Positions 7,596-11,900 of a stretch of 11,900 bases of DNA are shown in pieces. The DNA comes from Legionellales bacterium UBA2469 (GTDB lineage Bacteria; Pseudomonadota; Gammaproteobacteria; Legionellales; Legionellaceae): assembly GCA_002342175.1 (NCBI GenBank), contig DDPL01000006.1:10045-21944 (forward strand). Direction: 5' to 3'. The first letter of the stretch is position 1; the number at the start of each line of letters is the position of its first letter. The notes beneath the pieces are model-generated. The model saw nothing but the letters and a program-made list of their open reading frames with translations, did no database searches and was not told the origin of the DNA. The translations under genes and the position numbers were made by a program.

Positions 7596-8804
7596 ATGAA
7601 AAGAAGTTTTCAGCCCGGAAGAATCGATTTTGAGCAAGCTATTGAAGACATGAAAGATAATGTTGGAAGTTCTGCGCAATTTAATCATTTTATCCACCGT
7701 TTTGTGAGTGAGTATGCAGAACATCCTAAGAATTTGATATTTAATCAATTGCTTCAGATATTGGTCAATCAAAATGATACACAGCTATTGTGTCGTTTGC
7801 TCGAATTGATGGAACTTCACCAATGGGCCGATGTACAAAGTTTCAATATTGTTTTAAAGCATCTTGCAGAATTTCAATCCCCAGATTTACCTTTAATAGA
7901 AAGCATTTTTCATCGGGCGAATGAAAGACCCTTGTTGTGTGATGCATCGACATATATTTATATGTTGAAGGCGCTAAAAAAATCGGCTTTTTCTACAACA
8001 TCATTGATAATACTCGTGTTTAATTTATCGGTATCAAAAAATATTTGTACAGAACAAGTATGTTTGGCAACATTACAGGCCCTATCCAAACAAATTCAAT
8101 TGAGTCGTTCGGATGTGATGTTTGTGCTTTTAACCGCAATGGCACAACAATGTTTTTCAGAACATCTCTATGAACAGGCAAGTTCAATTTTTGTTGAAAA
8201 ACTATTGGGGAGTGCTAGGGATTTAACTCATGAGTGGATTAGTCTTTTGGATAGGCATCCAATGAATGCTTATGAAAGCCAAGTTTTTATGACCGTTTTT
8301 GATTGTGCTGAGACCTTATCATTTGATGTGATATACAGATTTCATCAAAAATCACAGGGCTTTTTTTCTCCGCATTCAGTATATCTGACGCACTTGTTGG
8401 ATTTGTTATACCAACATTCGCTTGAGTTGAATTGGTCATTCGAGATGTTATTTGTCGATCGCATAATAGACATATCTGGAACACATTATAATATCGATAT
8501 AACAGGTTTGAATGCGTCAGAAACGTATTACGCTATGAAAAGGTTCTTTAAAAAACATATGTTTTTAAAAAGTACCGAACCTAATCAATTTGAATTCACA
8601 ATGGCCTTACATCAACAACATGCGTTTTTGAAAGCCTGCGAGGAAAATCCTAAATTGAAAGGTGGACCCAGAAGGTTATCGGATACCCGGATTTATATAC
8701 AGTTAGATCCGACCAATACTCAGCTTATTTTAAGCCAATATTCTGCATTTCAGCCTTATCGGCCTAAGAGTACAAATGCAAAACCCTCTTTTTCTATATT
8801 TTAA
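7596..8804 (+). CDS. Pentatricopeptide-repeat-like protein with a possible degenerate Smr domain
   Basis: The 402-residue product has at least three, probably four, PPR-like units at residues about 45-185. They start NLIFNQLLQILV (46), VQSFNIVLKHLAE (80), ASTYIYMLKALKK (117) and QVCLATLQALSKQ (154), each 34-37 residues with the PPR pattern of an aromatic residue, then LL/ML and a second helix. PPR proteins bind single-stranded RNA; they are abundant in organelles, rare in bacteria and reported from some host-associated species. Residues about 298-375 resemble an Smr domain: YNIDITGLNASETYYAMKRF matches the LDLHGL-plus-helix start, and RIYIQLDPTNTQLIL matches the closing strand. The LDxHG His is Thr303 and no TGxG loop is evident, so nuclease activity is doubtful. 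There is no signal peptide. No Shine-Dalgarno precedes the ATG. The gene lies between rplU and rplY without belonging to either operon. The PPR call is by eye and moderate; the Smr call is weaker. Confidence 0.6.
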   Translation: MKRSFQPGRIDFEQAIEDMKDNVGSSAQFNHFIHRFVSEYAEHPKNLIFNQLLQILVNQNDTQLLCRLLELMELHQWADVQSFNIVLKHLAEFQSPDLPLIESIFHRANERPLLCDASTYIYMLKALKKSAFSTTSLIILVFNLSVSKNICTEQVCLATLQALSKQIQLSRSDVMFVLLTAMAQQCFSEHLYEQASSIFVEKLLGSARDLTHEWISLLDRHPMNAYESQVFMTVFDCAETLSFDVIYRFHQKSQGFFSPHSVYLTHLLDLLYQHSLELNWSFEMLFVDRIIDISGTHYNIDITGLNASETYYAMKRFFKKHMFLKSTEPNQFEFTMALHQQHAFLKACEENPKLKGGPRRLSDTRIYIQLDPTNTQLILSQYSAFQPYRPKSTNAKPSFSIF

Positions 8805-8814
8805 AATAAAAATA

Positions 8815-8844
8815 TTGGATTATTTTTGTAAAAACGCATAAAAT
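8815..8844 (+). promoter_or_regulatory. Candidate promoter of the rplY operon
   Basis: TTGGAT (8815-8820) and TAAAAT (8839-8844) are 18 bases apart. The start would be near 8851, giving a leader of about 80 bases before rplY. No GC-rich terminator separates this from the PPR-like gene ending at 8804, so some read-through is possible. Confidence 0.5.
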
Positions 8845-8890
8845 ATGTGCGGTGCTATCGCATAAGAGCGTAAGCCATTATTATTAGCTT

Positions 8891-8926
8891 CCTTAACTTG
8901 GTCGCAAAGTTAGGGTATTTTTGGAG
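8891..8926 (+). promoter_or_regulatory. Leader hairpin with U-tract just before the rplY ribosome binding site
   Basis: CCTTAACTT (8891-8899) pairs with AAGTTAGGG (8907-8915), nine pairs with one G-U, around the loop GGTCGCA. TATTTTT follows at 8916-8922 and overlaps the start of the ribosome binding site TTGGAG (8921-8926). The hairpin resembles an intrinsic attenuator or a translation-control element. bL25 binds 5S rRNA, so autogenous control through this leader is imaginable but unproven. Confidence 0.5.
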
Positions 8927-8933
8927 TTATTTT

Positions 8934-9632
8934 ATGTCATCTATTAAATTAGTTGCTGAAGCTAGACAAGATTGTGGTAAAGGTGCGAGCCGCCGCCTCC
9001 GTCGTTTAGCCGGTCAAGTTCCCGCCATCGTTTATGGTGGTGAGAAAGACGCAATTTCATTACAATTGCCTCACAATAAAGTTATTAAAGCTTTAGAAGA
9101 TGAGCACATTTATTCAAGCGTGTTAACTTTAGAAGTTTCAGGTAAAAAAGAACATGTGATTTTAAAAGCATTACAACGTCACCCTTACAAATCGATCATC
9201 ATGCATATGGATTTCCAACGCGTATCTCCAAATGATGAAATCACTAAAATGGTTCCTGTACACTTCATTAATGAAGATGCCGCACCAGGAGTTGTTGCAG
9301 GCGGTATGGTTAACCACCACATGTCACAACTACAAGTTCGTTGTAAAGTGAAAAACTTACCAGATCATATCGATATCGATTTGACAGGTATGGAATTAAA
9401 TCAAGTGATTCACCTTTCTCAAGTAAAATTACCTAAAGGTGTTGAGTTAGCTGCTGACGTTTCTGATGAGCACGATGACCAAGCGGTTGTTAGTATTCAC
9501 ATGAGTAAAGTTGATGCTGCTGCTGAGGCTGCTGCGGAAGCTGAAGCTGCTGCCGCTGAAGAAGTTGTTGCAGAAGAAGCTGCGCCTGAAGCACCTGCTT
9601 CTGAAGAGCCAGCTGCGCCTGAAGCAGAGTAA
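8934..9632 (+). CDS. rplY: Large-subunit ribosomal protein bL25, CTC (general stress) type
   Basis: bL25 binds the loop E region of 5S rRNA in the central protuberance of the 50S subunit. The 232-residue product is the long CTC form. The 5S-binding domain is at about 1-92 (ARQDCGKGASRRLRRLAGQV, then VPAIVYGG). The C-terminal beta domain follows to about 192 (HMDFQRVSPNDEI, VPVHFINEDAAPGV, IDLTGMELNQVIHLSQVKLP). The last 40 residues are an unstructured Ala/Glu/Pro tail. E. coli L25 has only 94 residues. I place the start at 8934 (MSSIKLVAEAR) because GGAG at 8923-8926 precedes it by seven bases and family homology begins there; the TTG at 8898 lies in the leader hairpin. A strong terminator follows. 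Confidence 0.96.
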   Translation: MSSIKLVAEARQDCGKGASRRLRRLAGQVPAIVYGGEKDAISLQLPHNKVIKALEDEHIYSSVLTLEVSGKKEHVILKALQRHPYKSIIMHMDFQRVSPNDEITKMVPVHFINEDAAPGVVAGGMVNHHMSQLQVRCKVKNLPDHIDIDLTGMELNQVIHLSQVKLPKGVELAADVSDEHDDQAVVSIHMSKVDAAAEAAAEAEAAAAEEVVAEEAAPEAPASEEPAAPEAE

Positions 9633-9643
9633 TTTGATGCTTT

Positions 9644-9680
9644 AAAACGGTGTTGGCGTATGCTAGCACCGTTTTTTTTT
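9644..9680 (+). terminator. Intrinsic terminator between rplY and pth
   Basis: AAAACGGTG (9644-9652) pairs with CACCGTTTT (9667-9675), with additional imperfect pairing inside the loop (TTGGC with GCTAG). Nine T at 9672-9680 follow. By appearance it is one of the strongest terminators of the window, placed only 16 bases before the pth start. Confidence 0.85.
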
Positions 9681-9696
9681 GTTAAAAAATACACAT

Positions 9697-10266
9697 ATGA
9701 TTAAATTAATCGTCGGTTTAAAAAATCCTGGTGATAAATATGCAAAAACTCGGCACAATGCGGGCGCCTGGGTGTTATCGGCATGGATTGTGCAACCTTG
9801 GTTGTTAAAAAAAGAATTTTTAAGTGAACTCGCAGAATTTTCTATCGAAGGGCAAAAAATCCTGGCCCTTATGCCTACAACCTATATGAATCTCAGTGGC
9901 CAAGCCGTGGGTTCTGTCGCTAGATTTTATCGATTACAACCACAAGAAATTTTAGTATGCCATGACGAATTGGATTTGCCTGCGGGTGATATTCGTTTGA
10001 AAAAAGGTGGCGGTCACGGCGGACATAATTGTTTACAAGATATCATTCGACATCTCGGCAGCGCTGATTTTTATCGATTACGCATTGGCATCGGACATCC
10101 TGGAGATAAAAACCAAGTCTCCAATTATGTATTGCATCCACCATCGAGTGCAGAAAAAAAGTTAATAGAAGAATCAATTAAAAATGTGTTGCCTTTCATC
10201 CCTCAGATTTTAACAGGTGATTTGGCAGCGGTTATGAATGTTTTACATCGTCGTAAATTGGAGTGA
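9697..10266 (+). CDS. pth: Peptidyl-tRNA hydrolase
   Basis: Pth cleaves the ester bond of peptidyl-tRNAs that drop off stalled ribosomes, freeing tRNA and peptide; it is essential in most bacteria. The 189-residue product has [19 protein letters not shown] with Asn10 and the catalytic His20, [12 protein letters not shown] with Asn65, and [11 protein letters not shown] with Asp90, which matches the catalytic Asp of E. coli Pth. GGGHGGHN at 104-111 and [15 protein letters not shown] complete the family signature. I start at ATG 9697 (MIKLIVGL) because homology begins there; the in-frame TTG at 9679 lies in the terminator T-tract. No Shine-Dalgarno is visible before the ATG. Expression must come from read-through of the rplY terminator or from an unseen promoter. 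The stop lies two bases before ychF, so the two are probably translationally coupled. Confidence 0.97.
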   Translation: MIKLIVGLKNPGDKYAKTRHNAGAWVLSAWIVQPWLLKKEFLSELAEFSIEGQKILALMPTTYMNLSGQAVGSVARFYRLQPQEILVCHDELDLPAGDIRLKKGGGHGGHNCLQDIIRHLGSADFYRLRIGIGHPGDKNQVSNYVLHPPSSAEKKLIEESIKNVLPFIPQILTGDLAAVMNVLHRRKLE

Positions 10267-10268
10267 AC

Positions 10269-11354
10269 ATGGGATTTAAATGTGGAATTGTTGGATTACC
10301 AAATGTGGGTAAATCAACGTTATTTAATGCTTTAACGCGTGCAGAAGTTCCGGCATCAAATTATCCGTTTTGTACCATTGAGCCCAATACGGGGATGGTC
10401 CAAGTTCCCGATTTGCGTTTAGATGAACTGGCTAAATTGGTCAAACCGCAACAAACGGTACCCACTTTAATGCAGTTTGTGGATATTGCTGGCCTTGTCG
10501 CTGGTGCAGCAAAGGGTGAAGGCCTGGGTAATCAGTTTTTAGCACATATTCGTGAGACCGATGCGATTGCGCATGTTGTGCGCTGTTTTCAACATGATGA
10601 CGTCATTCATGTGGCAGGGCGCGTAAATCCTATTGAAGATATTGAAGTCATCAATATGGAATTGGCTTTGGCCGATTTATCCACTGTTGAAAAAGCTATT
10701 TTAAAAAACCAAAAGTTAGTCAAAGCAGGGCAAAAAGAGGCGGTTAAAGAACAATCGGTCTTAGAGCGCGCGCTAGCACATCTCAATGAAGCAAAAACAT
10801 TAAGAATGCTTCAGTGGCACGATGATGAACGTGCAATTTTACAACGTTACAATTTATTAACCATTAAGCCATTAATGTATGTGGCGAATGTAAATGAAGA
10901 AGGTGATAATCCTTGGCTGGAAGATTTAAAGCGATTAGCAACACATGAACATGCGCCAGTGGTTGAGATTTGTGCAGCTTTAGAAATGGATTTGTTACAA
11001 TTATCAGAAGAAGAGCGCCAAGAGTTTTTACACGATGCCAATTGGGAAGAACCCGGCCTTCATCGTTTGATACGAGCGGGCCACGAGCTTTTGGGTTTGC
11101 AAACCTATTTTACGGCAGGTGTTAAAGAAGTTCGTGCATGGACAGTGCCAGTCGGTGCAACGGCGCCCGAAGCTGCAGGTGTTATTCATACTGACTTCCA
11201 AAAAGGATTTATTCGAGCAGAAGTCATTGCTTACCAAGATTTTATTCATTATGGTAGCGAACAAGCAGCGAAAGAAGCTGGAAAAATGCGTCTTGAAGGC
11301 AAAGAATATATTGTTCAAGATGGCGATATCATGCATTTCAGATTTAATGTTTAA
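10269..11354 (+). CDS. ychF: Ribosome-associated ATPase YchF (OLA1 family)
   Basis: YchF is an Obg-family P-loop protein that prefers ATP, associates with ribosomes and is tied to oxidative stress responses and translation start fidelity. The 361-residue product opens [16 protein letters not shown], with G1 at 9-16. It has G3 DIAGL at 72-76, a helical coiled-coil insert at about 130-195 and NVNE at 207-210. NVNE replaces the GTP-specifying NKxD motif, which fits ATP preference. A TGS domain fills about 277-361 ([20 protein letters not shown]). Length is close to the E. coli protein (363). The start at ATG 10269 has GGAG five bases upstream (10260-10263), inside the end of pth; the GTG at 10263 would overlap that site. 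Pth and YchF are neighbours in many gammaproteobacteria. Confidence 0.97.
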   Translation: MGFKCGIVGLPNVGKSTLFNALTRAEVPASNYPFCTIEPNTGMVQVPDLRLDELAKLVKPQQTVPTLMQFVDIAGLVAGAAKGEGLGNQFLAHIRETDAIAHVVRCFQHDDVIHVAGRVNPIEDIEVINMELALADLSTVEKAILKNQKLVKAGQKEAVKEQSVLERALAHLNEAKTLRMLQWHDDERAILQRYNLLTIKPLMYVANVNEEGDNPWLEDLKRLATHEHAPVVEICAALEMDLLQLSEEERQEFLHDANWEEPGLHRLIRAGHELLGLQTYFTAGVKEVRAWTVPVGATAPEAAGVIHTDFQKGFIRAEVIAYQDFIHYGSEQAAKEAGKMRLEGKEYIVQDGDIMHFRFNV

Positions 11355-11361
11355 TCAAGCG

Positions 11362-11382
11362 TGCGGGTTATGCCCGCATTTT
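11362..11382 (+). terminator. Intrinsic terminator after ychF
   Basis: A 6-bp GC-rich stem (TGCGGG at 11362-11367 with CCCGCA at 11373-11378) has a five-base loop and is followed by four T. It starts eight bases after the ychF stop. The U-tract is short, so termination may be partial. Confidence 0.7.
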
Positions 11383-11413
11383 GTTAAATAATCAATCTTT
11401 ATTTGTCTCAAAA

Positions 11414-11473
11414 GAGCTCGAGTCAACATGTGAGGACTTGAGCCGATATTGCGAGGAATTTAGCCGATGTCCA
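11414..11473. repeat. Three degenerate tandem repeats of 18-21 bp
   Basis: Unit 2 (11432-11452) begins GAGGACTTGAGCCGATAT and unit 3 (11453-11473) begins GAGGAATTTAGCCGATGT; the first 18 bases differ at four positions. Unit 1 (11414-11431), GAGCTCGAGTCAACATGT, is shorter and more diverged. The third unit covers the stop and last four codons of the minus-strand membrane protein. Part of units 1 and 2 can also fold: GCTCGAGTC (11416-11424) with GACTTGAGC (11435-11443), which on the minus strand precedes TCTTTT and might be a weak terminator for that gene. Confidence 0.5.
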
Positions 11474-11900
11474 TTCTTAATGGTTGAATTTCAGCTAAAT
11501 TTTCTGGTGTTTTGAAAAAGTTCATCAAAAAATTGGCTGTATATGCGATAAGAAATCCAAGAGTGATGAGTGGTTTAGTGACTAAGCTTAAGATACCAGA
11601 GGTAATTTCCAATGTCAGTATGATTAAAGTTAGGAGAATATTAAAAATCGACTCGAATATATCGCCAATAAATCTCATATTTCCAGAGAAAATAAATTCT
11701 ACGAGCGAGCCAATAATAATAAAGGGTAGTTCAAGTAAGCTGATGGTATTCATCAATAAACTTTGGAAATAAGTATCTATAAAACGAAGTGATACATCAG
11801 AGAAGGGTAAAAACGTTAAGGTTAGATGGCAGTACATGATGCCATATCGGTAACCATAATGCTCAAAAAATAACCCGCAGTTCATCCGATAAAAATTATT
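11460..11900 (-). CDS. Multi-pass membrane protein, unrecognised, probably cut by the window edge
   Basis: The first ATG in the window is at 11885, giving 141 residues, but the frame stays open to the right edge (five more codons). Neither this ATG nor the internal ones have a Shine-Dalgarno, so the true start may lie outside. Three hydrophobic segments are visible at about residues 46-66, 77-101 and 104-125, counted from that ATG, separated by short loops. The N-terminal 45 residues are aromatic and partly hydrophobic; the tail (KTPENLAEIQPLRMDIG) is polar. The protein is probably an integral inner-membrane protein or the C-terminal part of a larger one. I recognise no family. Its last codons arise from a tandem repeat unit. 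Confidence 0.65.
   Translation of the reverse strand, partial: NNFYRMNCGLFFEHYGYRYGIMYCHLTLTFLPFSDVSLRFIDTYFQSLLMNTISLLELPFIIIGSLVEFIFSGNMRFIGDIFESIFNILLTLIILTLEITSGILSLVTKPLITLGFLIAYTANFLMNFFKTPENLAEIQPLRMDIG

Noticed and set aside
8793..8812. A/T-only dyad after the PPR-like gene
   Set aside because: The stem has no G-C pairs, so it would be too weak for an intrinsic terminator.
8898..8933. N-terminal extension of bL25 from the TTG at 8898
   Set aside because: The extension lies in the leader hairpin, has no ribosome binding site and no family homology; the start at 8934 has both.
9497..9694. Minus-strand Ala/Ser-rich open frame
   Set aside because: It is the reverse complement of the GCT/GAA-rich tail of rplY and its terminator; composition alone keeps it open.

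Overview
The window reads as a low-GC gammaproteobacterial chromosome. Core genes for ribosome assembly and translation alternate with genes of no recognised family that resemble the accessory or effector-type genes of intracellular bacteria. The organism is probably a member of Legionellales or a relative. The clues are the long CTC-type bL25, the gene pairs rplU-rpmA-obgE and rplY-pth-ychF, the A/T-rich sequence, the many lineage-restricted helical-repeat proteins and the eukaryote-like PPR protein. This assignment is inference from gene content; no search was run.

Layout. Positions 1-34 hold the last codons of a plus-strand gene, followed by a strong intrinsic terminator. Positions 38-4417 hold three minus-strand genes without a recognised family: a 707-residue protein with about twelve degenerate 33-residue helical repeats, a short coiled-coil gene split by an apparent -1 frameshift at an A7 run, and a 464-residue protein. 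A divergent promoter region at 4418-4528 separates them from a secreted alpha/beta hydrolase (4529-5554, plus strand). That gene converges on the minus-strand operon rplU-rpmA-obgE (7284 down to 5565), whose terminator hairpin overlaps the obgE stop codon.

A 311-base divergent intergenic region (7285-7595) carries the rplU promoter. It is followed by a plus-strand gene (7596-8804) whose product looks like a pentatricopeptide-repeat protein with a degenerate Smr-like C-terminal domain. The plus-strand rplY, pth and ychF follow (8934-11354). rplY has a hairpin leader and its own terminator; pth starts 16 bases after the terminator T-tract with no visible Shine-Dalgarno; ychF follows pth by two bases. 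The window ends in a minus-strand multi-pass membrane protein gene (11460 to the right edge), preceded by three degenerate 18-21 bp tandem repeats.

How the genes fit together. bL21, bL27 and ObgE serve the large ribosomal subunit. bL25 binds 5S rRNA, Pth recycles peptidyl-tRNA, and YchF is a ribosome-associated ATPase. The unrecognised genes are not obviously part of this machinery. The 707-residue repeat protein, the PPR-like protein and the 464-residue protein are the best candidates for something undescribed, possibly host-directed effectors; no secretion system or proven secretion signal is visible here.
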